A stretch of DNA of 55,700 nucleotides, from assembly GCF_014202895.1 (NCBI RefSeq), contig NZ_JACHHV010000009.1, positions 1 through 55,700 of the forward strand, in the 5' to 3' direction. Positions within the stretch are counted from its first letter, which is position 1. The number at the start of each line of letters is the position of its first letter. The translations under genes were made by a program, and so were the position numbers. Below are positions 10,251-17,505 of this stretch, in pieces. Below the pieces are notes generated by a model that was not told the origin of the DNA, did not search any database, and saw only the letters and a list, made by a program, of their open reading frames with translations. This DNA is from Lactovum miscens. GTDB taxonomy: Bacteria; Bacillota; Bacilli; Lactobacillales; Streptococcaceae.

Positions 10251-10401
10251 ATATCTGGACACTCTCATTAATCAAAATTAGAAACCATTTCCGGTGGCTT
10301 GTACATCACGTATTGATCCTTTAAAAAATTAATTTTTCATGTGGTAACTTATCAGAGGAATTTAAATTTACAATATTTCCTTCTTTTATAGTTGTTTATT
10401 A

Positions 10402-10430
10402 TTGAATTTGTAAACATTATATGCTATCTT
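10402..10430 (+). promoter_or_regulatory. Promoter of the fluoride operon
   Basis: TTGAAT and TATCTT separated by 17 nt, with TG one base before the -10. It precedes the riboswitch by about 45 nt. Confidence 0.5.
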
Positions 10431-10477
10431 TATGAGTATATATGTTTGATGGTTTGTTATTGTGTTTTATAAATATA

Positions 10478-10526
10478 AAATAGGTGATGGAGTTCACCAT
10501 AACTGCTATATGCTAATGACTCCTAC
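10478..10526 (+). promoter_or_regulatory. Fluoride riboswitch (crcB motif)
   Basis: The sequence carries the conserved elements of the fluoride aptamer in order: AGGTGATGGAGTTCACC, AACTGC, and the 3' block CTAATGACTCCTAC. The last block is also the 5' arm of the terminator hairpin directly downstream. Ligand binding and termination are therefore mutually exclusive, the classic ON-switch layout. It is followed by two fluC genes, which fits the known role of sensing fluoride to induce fluoride export. Confidence 0.9.
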
Positions 10527-10565
10527 AAAAAACCTATAAAAGGTTTCTTGTAGGAGTCTTTTATT
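10518..10565 (+). terminator. Riboswitch-controlled intrinsic terminator
   Basis: A long hairpin with arms GACTCCTACAA and TTGTAGGAGTC plus an inner AAACC/GGTTT stem, followed by TTTTATTTTT. The 5' arm overlaps the aptamer. Confidence 0.85.
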
Positions 10566-10629
10566 TTTAATGAATTAAGTTATTATTTAATTGAAAAATA
10601 GGCATTATACATTGAGAAAGTGATAGATC

Positions 10630-11061
10630 ATGAGAAAATATACTTTTATAGCTATAGGCGGAATGCTCGGGGCAATATTGAGATATACAATAAAGAATAT
10701 ACATATTTTTTCTTATAAAGAGGTGATACCAATAAATACATTAATTATTAATGTTTCTGGTACTTTGCTTTTAGCTCTTGTATTAACCATCTCTTTTGAG
10801 ATTTTTGAGCTTGATGCTGATATAAGATTAGGTATAGCTACTGGATTTTTAGGCGCATACACAACTTTTTCGACCTTGTGTAAGGAAACTGTAAATCTTA
10901 TGAATCAAGGTGACTACTATTCTGCTATATCTTATATTGGATTTACAGTAATGCTTGGCCTTGCTGCTGCTTATTTTGGAGTGGTGCTTGCAAGAGATGT
11001 AGTTGCAAAGTTTATAGATAAAGATAATGGTGCTGATGATATGGACACGGAAGATACTTAG
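10630..11061 (+). CDS. fluC: Fluoride channel subunit FluC/CrcB (first of pair)
   Basis: Small four-TM protein that forms dual-topology dimers exporting fluoride ions. The 143 residues include IGGMLGAILRYTI (9-21), NVSGTLLLAL (about 42-51) and the signature GFLGAYTTFSTLCKE (about 77-91), whose TTFST residues line the fluoride path. The C-terminus is about 20 residues longer than the partner and acidic (ends DDMDTEDT). SD is weak (GAAAGTGA). The second fluC starts 12 nt downstream; adjacent pairs usually encode heterodimers. Expression is controlled by the upstream fluoride riboswitch. The genes are more AT-rich than the adjoining glycolytic genes, which may indicate transfer. Confidence 0.93.
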   Translation: MRKYTFIAIGGMLGAILRYTIKNIHIFSYKEVIPINTLIINVSGTLLLALVLTISFEIFELDADIRLGIATGFLGAYTTFSTLCKETVNLMNQGDYYSAISYIGFTVMLGLAAAYFGVVLARDVVAKFIDKDNGADDMDTEDT

Positions 11062-11073
11062 GAGGTTAATTAA

Positions 11074-11427
11074 ATGACATATATGTTACTTGCGATTGGT
11101 GGAGCATTCGGTAGTTTGGTGCGGTATAGCCTTGGTAAATTTATAAGTGAAAAATCAAAACATGCTTTTCCAATAGGAACTTTTATAATTAATATTACAG
11201 GTGCTACCTTGTTAGGGATTGTTAGTACAATTGGCCTTAGTAGTAATATGATGTTGCTACTGGGAGATGGTTTTCTAGGCGCATACACAACATTTTCAAC
11301 ATTTATGTATGAGGGGTTTAATTTATTTCAGGAAAAAGAAAAAATCAATGCTTTTATATATATTTTATGTTCAGTAGTATTAGGTTTAATAGGATATGCT
11401 TTAGGATCTAAAATAGGTAAATTATAA
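11074..11427 (+). CDS. fluC: Fluoride channel subunit FluC/CrcB (second of pair)
   Basis: A 117-residue FluC paralogue with AIGGAFGSLVRYSLG (5-19), NITGATLLGIVST (about 35-47) and GFLGAYTTFSTFMYEGF (about 69-85). The length is typical of compact FluC subunits with four membrane helices. It has a clear SD (AGGAGG) in the gap after the first subunit. The pair probably forms a heterodimeric channel in the cytoplasmic membrane. It is followed by a DUF190 gene, also frequent next to crcB genes. Confidence 0.94.
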   Translation: MTYMLLAIGGAFGSLVRYSLGKFISEKSKHAFPIGTFIINITGATLLGIVSTIGLSSNMMLLLGDGFLGAYTTFSTFMYEGFNLFQEKEKINAFIYILCSVVLGLIGYALGSKIGKL

Positions 11428-11444
11428 AGAGGAGGGTGATAATA

Positions 11445-11777
11445 ATGAAACTAGGCGATAATTGCAAAATTTTAAAAATTTATATTAGTGAAGATTCCCG
11501 ATTTGAGGGACATAACTTATACCATGCATTGGTTATAAGGCTAAAAGAAATTGGCATGGCAGGAGTAACAGTTACTAGAGGGCTTGAAAGTTATGGTAAG
11601 TCAAAAGCAATCCATGATATGAAAATACTTGATTTAAGTTCGAGTCTCCCTATAATAATTGAGGTAATTGATGAAGTTGAAATGATTGAGAAAGCACTTC
11701 CAATAGTGGATGAAATGGTAAAAGAAGGATTAGTCATAACTACTGATGTTAATGTTATAAAATATGGTAGGGATTAA
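11445..11777 (+). CDS. DUF190 domain-containing protein
   Basis: A 110-residue soluble protein of the DUF190 family, which has a PII-like ferredoxin fold in known structures and often neighbours crcB/fluC. Characteristic blocks are KIYISEDSRFEGHNLYHAL (about 10-28) and GMAGVTVTRGLESYGKS (about 37-53). The start is placed at ATG 11445, 9 nt after the strong SD GAGGAGG; an upstream GTG at 11436 overlaps that SD and is less likely. It is the last gene of the riboswitch-controlled operon. The function is unknown; a regulatory role in fluoride handling is only a guess from context. Confidence 0.85.
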   Translation: MKLGDNCKILKIYISEDSRFEGHNLYHALVIRLKEIGMAGVTVTRGLESYGKSKAIHDMKILDLSSSLPIIIEVIDEVEMIEKALPIVDEMVKEGLVITTDVNVIKYGRD

Positions 11778-11901
11778 TAAAATATTTGCTTAATCTGCGG
11801 AATTGGGAAAATCGTTATACGATTCAGTTATATTCAAAAGATAAATTACAAATAATAAGATATTGAGTTATATCAAAGAGGTTTAATATATTTTATAGGT
11901 G

Positions 11902-12115
11902 GCAAATTGCAAATTTAATTTAGCCACCCCTAAAAACCTGAAGTGGTACCTGATACTAAAGCATTTTTCTTGGATAACAATTTGTCCGAGTCTCAATTTT
12001 GGCAACAGCTGAAGCTGTTGTTTTCTTTTTTCCTTTCGATAAGAAATGTCGGATCATATGCTTATGATTCTCATTGCTTCCACCTTCAAAGCTCGCATAA
12101 TTAGGAATAGAAATA
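11902..12115 (-). mobile_element. IS30-family remnant (transposase 3' end side)
   Basis: The left edge reads AAATTGCAAATTTAATTTAGCCAC, cognate with the inverted repeats of the other IS30-like copies. Inside, TTTTTCTTGGATAA and the CTTATGATTCTCATTGCTTCCAC block match the copy at 14230-15063, where they encode the transposase C-terminus on the minus strand. No open frame remains and the opposite end is not recognisable. Confidence 0.55.
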
Positions 12116-12700
12116 GACAAATATATTAAACTAATATTGGATGAAAAGTATTCAGAGTAGAAAAGGTGAAAATAAGTCTATTAGTAGAGTCCAGGCATAT
12201 CGAATACTTGATAGTGCAGCAGAGCATGTTGAACTTTAATCGGGCGGAACTCACACGCTCAAAAGACATTTGGAACTTGGGAAAATATTCCTTGTTGTGA
12301 TGTAGTTTAGTTTTGACGGTTGTGCATTTACTGTTTTATTGAGTACCATAAAGGCTAAGATTTCAGGCCTGATCACAAATCCTTGATTGTTATGTGGGTT
12401 TGGTTGGTTACTAACCTTACAACAGATAGATTTAGTGGTGCTCCTATTAGTAGTTATGTTTGGCTTTTGAAGTTACTCTTTACTATGCTGAGTTTTACAA
12501 CGGCTATGAACCCATATTTTGCTCCTATACTTATTATGATTGAAGTGTTTGGATTTAACTTCAATCCCATATATATTGCCAATTATAACCATTCCTATCT
12601 TTTAAATGGAAATATTTCAATCTACGCTCAAGAAAAGCTTGACGAAAATCTTTGACTTTTTAAAATTTAACTTTAGAACAAGGAAGAGAAAAATTAAGAA
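12116..12700. other. Decayed DNA with an unrecognised 90-codon frame
   Basis: Between the IS remnant and the tRNA promoter there is no convincing gene. One open frame at 12383-12655 (+) encodes a 90-residue hydrophobic peptide (starts MIVMWVWLVTNLTTD, ends YAQEKLDENL) without a clear SD; it reads like a fragment of a polytopic membrane protein. A 32-codon frame at about 12138-12236 contains SRVQAYRILDSAAEHV, resembling the start of a small regulator. Both look like leftovers. Confidence 0.35.
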
Positions 12701-12715
12701 TCTTACATTTAATTC

Positions 12716-12744
12716 TTGACAAGGAAATAATCATTTAGTATAAT
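12716..12744 (+). promoter_or_regulatory. Promoter of the tRNA cluster
   Basis: Consensus TTGACA (12716-12721) and TATAAT (12739-12744) with a 17-nt spacer, 35 nt upstream of the first tRNA. No rRNA gene precedes it, so the cluster has its own strong promoter. Confidence 0.85.
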
Positions 12745-12779
12745 CTAATAGTTGCGTTAATGAAGTAACAAGAGTGTAT

Positions 12780-12853
12780 GCGCCCATGGCTCAACTGGAT
12801 AGAGTACTTGACTACGAATCAAGCGGTTGCAGGTTCGAATCCTGCTGGGCGCA
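12780..12853 (+). tRNA. tRNA-Arg (ACG)
   Basis: Cloverleaf with acceptor GCGCCCA/TGGGCGC, anticodon loop CTACGAA (ACG, presumably edited to ICG), T loop TTCGAAT, discriminator A. The 3' CCA is not encoded. Confidence 0.95.
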
Positions 12854-12975
12854 TTCTATTCTATGAACATAGAATGATAACTTCCTTGAAGAATAATAGG
12901 GAAGTATTTAGAACAAAGATTTACAGAGTAAATCTTCCAACTAATATCTATGGTCCATCCAAGAAGTATTAGTAA

Positions 12976-13047
12976 GGTTCCATAGTATATCGGTTAGTAC
13001 GCCGCCCTGTCACGGCGGAGAGACGGGTTCGATTCCCGTTGGAACCG
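12976..13047 (+). tRNA. tRNA-Asp (GTC)
   Basis: Acceptor GGTTCCA/TGGAACC, anticodon stem CCGCC/GGCGG around loop CTGTCAC, discriminator G. No encoded CCA. The spacer before it contains two small perfect hairpins that may be processing sites. Confidence 0.95.
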
Positions 13048-13096
13048 TTTATTTTCATTGATATAATCAGTGAATTTAAATTATCTAAAATAACTA

Positions 13097-13169
13097 GACT
13101 CCTTAGCTCAGCCGGTAGAGCATTTGACTTTTAATCAAAGGGTCGCGCGTTCGAGCCGCGCAGGGGTCA
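13097..13169 (+). tRNA. tRNA-Lys (TTT)
   Basis: Acceptor GACTCCT/AGGGGTC, anticodon loop CTTTTAA within TTTGA/TCAAA, T loop TTCGAGC, discriminator A. No encoded CCA. Confidence 0.95.
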
Positions 13170-13194
13170 TCAATTTATTATTTAATTCCAACTA

Positions 13195-13267
13195 GCCGAC
13201 TTAGCTCAGTTGGTAGAGCATCTGATTTGTAATCAGAGGGTCGCGTGTTCGAATCATGTAGTCGGCA
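13195..13267 (+). tRNA. tRNA-Thr (TGT)
   Basis: Acceptor GCCGACT/AGTCGGC, anticodon loop TTTGTAA within TCTGA/TCAGA, discriminator A. No encoded CCA. Confidence 0.95.
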
Positions 13268-13304
13268 GAAATTTCTATTAAGTAATAGAAATTGGATATT
13301 CATT

Positions 13305-13376
13305 GCGAACGTAGCTCAGTGGTAGAGCTCTACCTTGCCATGGTAGAGGTCGCGGGTTCGAATCCCGTCGTTCGCT
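13305..13376 (+). tRNA. tRNA-Gly (GCC)
   Basis: Acceptor GCGAACG/CGTTCGC, anticodon loop TTGCCAT within CTACC/GGTAG, discriminator T. No encoded CCA. Confidence 0.95.
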
Positions 13377-13393
13377 TAAGATTCGTCTTTAAT

Positions 13394-13477
13394 GCCCGGA
13401 TGGCGAAATCGGCAGACGCACAGGACTTAAAATCCTGGGGAGGAAACTCCGTGCGGGTTCAAGTCCCGCTCTGGGCA
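13394..13477 (+). tRNA. tRNA-Leu (TAA)
   Basis: Class II tRNA with long variable arm (GGGGAGGAAACTCCGT region). Acceptor GCCCGGA/TCTGGGC, anticodon loop CTTAAAA within CAGGA/TCCTG, discriminator A. Confidence 0.95.
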
Positions 13478-13511
13478 TAAACTTTATTTTGAAGTTTAAG
13501 TGTTTTAATTA

Positions 13512-13585
13512 CGGGAAGTAGCTCAGCTTGGTAGAGTACTTGGTTTGGGACCAAGGTGTCGCAGGTTCGAATCCTGTCTTCCCGA
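13512..13585 (+). tRNA. tRNA-Pro (TGG)
   Basis: Acceptor CGGGAAG/CTTCCCG, anticodon loop TTTGGGA within CTTGG/CCAAG, discriminator A. Confidence 0.95.
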
Positions 13586-13636
13586 TAAAGTCGGTTAGTG
13601 GCTTTAAACAAGGTTGATTAGACTTTGTCTTATAAT

Positions 13637-13710
13637 GGCGGTGTAGCTCAGCTGGCTAGAGCGTTCGGTTCATACCCGAGAGGTCGGGGGTTCGATCCCC
13701 TTCGCCGCTA
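13637..13710 (+). tRNA. tRNA-Met (CAT), probably elongator
   Basis: Starts GGCGGTGTAGCTCAG, anticodon loop TTCATAC, acceptor pairs with a G-T wobble at the end and discriminator A. The sequence resembles the Bacillus elongator tRNA-Met rather than an initiator tRNA, which would show a mismatched 1-72 pair and GGG/CCC anticodon-stem pairs. Confidence 0.85.
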
Positions 13711-13735
13711 TATTACGGATAAACCGTTTTCAACT

Positions 13736-13809
13736 GGATCCTTAGCTCAGTTGGTTAGAGCTATCGGCTCATAACCGATCGGTCGCTGGTTCGAGTCCAG
13801 CAGGATCCA
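13736..13809 (+). tRNA. tRNA with CAT anticodon, probably tRNA-Ile2 (lysidine)
   Basis: Acceptor GGATCCT/AGGATCC, anticodon loop CTCATAA within ATCGG/CCGAT, T arm GCTGG/CCAGC. The loop and T arm are like those of tRNA-Ile2, whose C34 is modified to lysidine to read ATA. A methionine identity cannot be fully excluded. Confidence 0.75.
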
Positions 13810-13845
13810 AATAAATCAAGTCGTTTCACGATTTGATTTTTGTTA

Positions 13846-13919
13846 GGGAGTTTAGCTCAGTTGGTTAGAGCACTGTGTTGATAACGCAGGGGTCCCAGGT
13901 TCGAGTCCTGGAATTCCCA
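13846..13919 (+). tRNA. tRNA-Ile (GAT)
   Basis: Acceptor GGGAGTT/AATTCCC, anticodon loop TTGATAA within CTGTG/CGCAG, discriminator A. Confidence 0.94.
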
Positions 13920-13958
13920 TTGAAAATTTATCTTTTCAATGCTATAATTTAATACAAT

Positions 13959-14046
13959 GGAGACGTACTCAAGTGGCTGAAGAGGACGGTTTGCTAAATC
14001 GTTAGATCGCGAAAGCGGTGCGTGGGTTCGAATCCCATCGTCTCCT
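13959..14046 (+). tRNA. tRNA-Ser (GCT)
   Basis: Class II tRNA with long variable arm. Acceptor GGAGACG/CGTCTCC, anticodon loop TTGCTAA within ACGGT/ATCGT, discriminator T. Last tRNA of the cluster. A TGCTATAAT motif at 13939-13948 could be an internal promoter. Confidence 0.94.
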
Positions 14047-14052
14047 TGTTAC

Positions 14053-14107
14053 AGCAGTATATAAAAGTGCCTAGTAGTTCCTAGAAGTGCTTTAATACTG
14101 CTTTTTT
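14053..14107 (+). terminator. Terminator of the tRNA cluster
   Basis: AGCAGTAT (14053-14060) pairs with ATACTGCT (14095-14102), followed by a T run. The loop contains TAGTTCCTAGAAGTG; a near copy (TAAAAGTTCCTAGAAGTT) follows at about 14135-14152. Confidence 0.75.
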
Positions 14108-14232
14108 GGTACCTATAATTCATTTGTAAGCATCTAAAAGTTCCTAGAAGTTAATGACTTCTCGCCCCTTTTTTTCCCCTTGAGAATTATAAAACAATTT
14201 TTTCAAGGTCTTTAATTACATTTTCTTTTGGC

Positions 14233-15063
14233 AAATTGCAATTATAAGTTAGCCAGTTTTAACATAGATGTAAACTTTTATAATTGAACATTTTTCTTGG
14301 ATAAGAATTAATTTATTTTTCAATAAAGGTCACAAAAAGTTACAATTTTTTTGTCGTTATTCATGTTCCCTTAGGCAAAATCGTCAAATTATCCGGTTAT
14401 GATTCTTATTGCTTCCACGCTCAAAACTTGCGTGAGCATGACAATAGTAAATAGGGCAGTTCACCACTTCATGAAGGCTTGCAAATTAACGGTCATTATC
14501 CGAAGTAAGGGATTTGAACGGAAGTGTTTGCTGAATGACTTGGAGTGTCGTGTTGCCGGATTGAGCTGACTTATCTGGAATTAATCGGATCAACTCTAAA
14601 CGTGTCTTTCTTTCTGTATGTGTCAGGAGATACCCCCGTCGCTTTTGTCAGAGGGGGTTATCAATCTCGTAATGTCCAAATTTTTCACGCTGGTTAATCA
14701 TCTCACGACATTGTTTGATGGACAAACCATAAGGTCGCTTAGGCTGAGTGGAAGGAAGTTTCTTCATCATTTTATGGTGGGAGTAAGTAAATCAAGATAA
14801 TTCATATCCAGACTACCCGCTTGAGTTCATGATGAATCGTTTGTGGGGCTTTCCCTAAAAGTTGTGCAATCTGATTTCCACTTCGGTGTTCTCTATTGTA
14901 CCAATGTTCACAATTTTCCGTTATTCAATCAGCGTTAAATATTTGCCTTTTATGTTAGGACGATCTTGCATCTGAATTCCCCCTCTACTTACTTCTCCAA
15001 ATTCAAGTATAAAGGTTTCAGGTGTTTTTCTTTCTTCAGTTGGCTAACTTAATTTTACATTAT
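14233..15063 (-). mobile_element. Degenerate IS30-family insertion sequence
   Basis: Bounded by related inverted ends (AAATTGCAATTATAAGTTAGCCA at the left; reverse of TTGGCTAACTTAATTTTACAT at the right). The minus strand holds the wreck of an IS30 transposase: the start at 14971 reads MQDRPNIKGKYLTLIE and then meets a stop. Further fragments such as the helix-turn-helix neighbourhood around 14820-14900 follow in shifted frames. At about 830 bp it is shorter than an intact element of about 1 kb, so internal deletions are likely. It cannot encode an active transposase. Confidence 0.75.
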
Positions 15064-15070
15064 TTCCAAT

Positions 15071-15350
15071 AATAACTTGTTAATAAGTAAAGATTAACTT
15101 TCCATTTTGTATATTTTGCACTTACTTCTTAAAGATAAATAATAGATTTACCTTAAGATAGGACCATATAAAAACAAATATGATCTTTTGGTCAAAACTT
15201 ATGAACTTGATATATAATGGATGCTGAGTAGGATTAATAAGATTTTGGAGAAAAGCTTAAAATTTTACTGCCAGATTGAAGCCTCTTGAAAAGCGAATGT
15301 ATGAGATTTCCTGAATTTAGAAAAAAACGTAGAAATAAATTTCAATAATA
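15071..15350. other. AT-rich intergenic DNA, no gene seen
   Basis: Between the IS remnant and the dnaG promoter I see no open frame, RNA fold or repeat that I can defend. Confidence 0.6.
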
Positions 15351-15358
15351 TAAAAATA

Positions 15359-15367
15359 TGCTATAAT
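15359..15367 (+). promoter_or_regulatory. Extended -10 promoter of the dnaG leader
   Basis: TGCTATAAT; transcription should start near 15374, about 190 nt upstream of dnaG. Confidence 0.6.
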
Positions 15368-15372
15368 TTAAA

Positions 15373-15540
15373 ACATAGAAGAATCAAATATTTTTAAATT
15401 ATTATTTTTAGGTTTTCCTTTTTTGGTTCAATTAACAAAAATAGGGAAACAAATCACCAATATTAAAGGGAACGAGGGCTTGGGTTCTAATCTCATCGGT
15501 TCCTAAGTCTAAGAACGCCAGTTTTAGGGCGTTTTTTCAG
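15373..15540 (+). ncRNA. Structured leader or small RNA upstream of dnaG, ending in a terminator
   Basis: After the promoter, three hairpins can be drawn. The first pairs GTTTTCC (about 15413-15419) with GGGAAAC (about 15445-15451), extended by a T-rich/A-rich inner stem. The second pairs GGAAC at about 15470 with GTTCC at about 15500, with GAG/CTC inside. The third is the intrinsic terminator AACGCC/GGGCGTT plus TTTTTT at about 15514-15537. dnaG starts 29 nt after it. This is either an attenuated leader controlling dnaG-rpoD or an independent small RNA. I do not recognise a known family. Confidence 0.5.
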
Positions 15541-15565
15541 CTTTTTAAAATTGGAAGGAGGAAAA

Positions 15566-17446
15566 ATGGCAATTCCAAAAGAAGAAATCACTGAAATTCG
15601 AAATTCCGTTAATATTGCTGACTTTATAGGTCAGTTTGTAGCCTTAAAAAAGTCTGGTCAAGGTTTTCAAGGCCTTTGCCCTTTTCATAATGAAAAGTCT
15701 CCTTCTTTCAATGTGACTCCCTCTAAGGGAATCTTTAAATGCTTTGGTTGTGGTAAAGGAGGTTCTATCTTTGACTTTGTGATGGAATATAAAAAAATTG
15801 GCTTCCAAGCTGCCGTTAAAGAAGTAGCAGATTTTGCGGGGATCCATGTCCAGATTGATCAGGCAGACTCCTTTAAAGCAAATCCGAATGCCAATCTTTA
15901 TGAGATCAATAATCAAGCATCCTATATTTTTGAAAATTATTTACTTATTACTGAGCAAGGTAATAATGCTAGAGATTACCTTAAAAAACGTGGGGTTAAT
16001 GAGAAAATTGCTAAGCAGTTCAACCTGGGATTATCAGCTGACTCGCCCAATTTTCTATATCAAGGTTTATCTAAAAAATTTGAAGAAGATGTTTTAGCCA
16101 AGTCTGGCCTTTTTAACTTTAGTAACAAACAGGCTTATGACGTTTATCAAAATCGTCTCATGTTTACCATTCATGATCAAAACGGTCAGGTTATTGGATT
16201 TTCAGGGCGCATCTGGCAGGAAAATGACGAACGTCAAGGAAAATATGTCAATACAACGACGACTCCAATCTTTGAAAAGTCAGATGTTCTTTACAATTTA
16301 CATCGGGCGAAAGATACCATAAAGAAGACGAAGGAAGTTTATCTGATGGAAGGCTTTATGGATGTCATAGCGGCCTATAAGTCTGGTATTAATAATGCAG
16401 TGGCGATTATGGGGACGGCACTGACAGAAAAGCACATAAAGACTCTAGCACGATTAGCAAGTAAGATTGTACTTGTAACGGACGGGGACAAGGCGGGACA
16501 AGCTGCCATTGAAAAATCTTTGAAAGTCATCTCTAATATAGATGTACAGATTGTCAAGATACCTGATGCACAAGATCCTGATGAGTACGCTCGTGATCAT
16601 GGGGCACTTGCTTTAGAAAATCTCTTGATCAATTTCAGAATGTCGAAATCTGAGTTCTTAATGGACTACCTAAGGCCTACCAATCTGAACAATGTGGTAA
16701 ATCAGCTTGAGTTTCTCCAAAAAATGGCAGAAGTTATTGCGGGTGAAAAAAACACAGAGCTTCAGACAGTCTATATGCGTCGATTAGTTGAGATATTGCC
16801 TGATTTCGAGTATAATCAGGTAGAACAGGCTGTCAAAAATGTGATCAAAAGTAAGAGGCCAAATCAGAAGAGTTTTCCTATAAATTCTTCTGGCCAGTCG
16901 CACTATTCCAATCAGGATTCTAACAGTTTTTCCTCTAGTTCTTTTAGTAACAGGTATGAAGAATCTGATTTTGCAAGTTATGATGCTCAAGAATTTAGTC
17001 AATCTTTGCCTACAAGAAAAATTACCAAGTCAGAAAAGCTAGAATGGCAACTTTTACACCGTATGCTTTTGCAGCCTGACTTTCTTGAAAAAATTAGCCA
17101 AGATGTTTCAGTCAAATTTATACATCGTGAGACCGCCTCTCTCTATGATGCGATGATTCTTGAACAGTTAACTCAGGGTATGATTGATGATATCTATTTT
17201 CCGGAGTCTCTTGATCCAGAACTTAGAAACCTCTATTATGATATTCTTGCTCAAAACCTACCAGAAGTAATCTCTGAAAATGAACTGGATGAAATTTTAA
17301 GTGCACTACGTAGGGAGACAATCTTAAGTAAGGTTGAAAAACTTAAATTGGAAGGTTTAAAGGCTCAAAATGAAGGAAATCAAAAAAGAGAACTTGAGCT
17401 GGCCAATGAAATCTTTCAGCTAAGAAAATCGTTACAAGACAATTGA
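15566..17446 (+). CDS. dnaG: DNA primase
   Basis: Synthesises RNA primers for chromosome replication and works with the replicative helicase. The 626-residue protein has the N-terminal CHC2 zinc-binding module ([11 protein letters not shown] ... CFGCGKGG, about 38-66), the central TOPRIM fold with the acidic [13 protein letters not shown] (about 259-271) and [13 protein letters not shown] (about 306-318), and a Ser/Asn-rich linker (about 435-480) before the C-terminal helicase-binding part. The start is ATG 15566, 5 nt after SD AAGGAGG; an upstream TTG at 15551 overlaps that SD and is rejected. The stop lies 59 nt before the preferred rpoD start, the conserved dnaG-rpoD arrangement. A leader with a terminator hairpin precedes it. 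Confidence 0.96.
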   Translation: MAIPKEEITEIRNSVNIADFIGQFVALKKSGQGFQGLCPFHNEKSPSFNVTPSKGIFKCFGCGKGGSIFDFVMEYKKIGFQAAVKEVADFAGIHVQIDQADSFKANPNANLYEINNQASYIFENYLLITEQGNNARDYLKKRGVNEKIAKQFNLGLSADSPNFLYQGLSKKFEEDVLAKSGLFNFSNKQAYDVYQNRLMFTIHDQNGQVIGFSGRIWQENDERQGKYVNTTTTPIFEKSDVLYNLHRAKDTIKKTKEVYLMEGFMDVIAAYKSGINNAVAIMGTALTEKHIKTLARLASKIVLVTDGDKAGQAAIEKSLKVISNIDVQIVKIPDAQDPDEYARDHGALALENLLINFRMSKSEFLMDYLRPTNLNNVVNQLEFLQKMAEVIAGEKNTELQTVYMRRLVEILPDFEYNQVEQAVKNVIKSKRPNQKSFPINSSGQSHYSNQDSNSFSSSSFSNRYEESDFASYDAQEFSQSLPTRKITKSEKLEWQLLHRMLLQPDFLEKISQDVSVKFIHRETASLYDAMILEQLTQGMIDDIYFPESLDPELRNLYYDILAQNLPEVISENELDEILSALRRETILSKVEKLKLEGLKAQNEGNQKRELELANEIFQLRKSLQDN

Positions 17447-17505
17447 AATTATTGGGTTGGAGATCTCGGTCTTCAATCAGAAAACAGAAATATGGAGTTT
17501 TTACA

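Noticed and set aside
12778..12972. Open frame of 64 codons over tRNA-Arg
   Set aside because: It runs straight through the tRNA-Arg gene and has no ribosome-binding site; an artefact of tRNA sequence.
13292..13480. Open frame of 62 codons over tRNA-Gly and tRNA-Leu
   Set aside because: Overlaps two clear tRNA cloverleafs.
14108..14230. tRNA-Ser as an integration site
   Set aside because: A short repeat (TTCCTAGAAGT) follows the cluster, but there is no integrase and the repeat is not part of the tRNA.
14618..14800. Plus-strand open frame of 60 codons
   Set aside because: Lies antisense inside the degenerate IS30 transposase; no SD.
15373..15540. T-box, 6S RNA or SRP RNA identity for the dnaG leader
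   Set aside because: No T-box motif, no 6S-like central bubble and no SRP GGAA tetraloop motif could be identified; left as unassigned.
17443..17505. Longer rpoD start at TTG overlapping the dnaG stop
   Set aside because: Adds 21 residues unlike any sigma or IF2_N sequence and has no SD; TTG 17506 has GGAG at the right distance.
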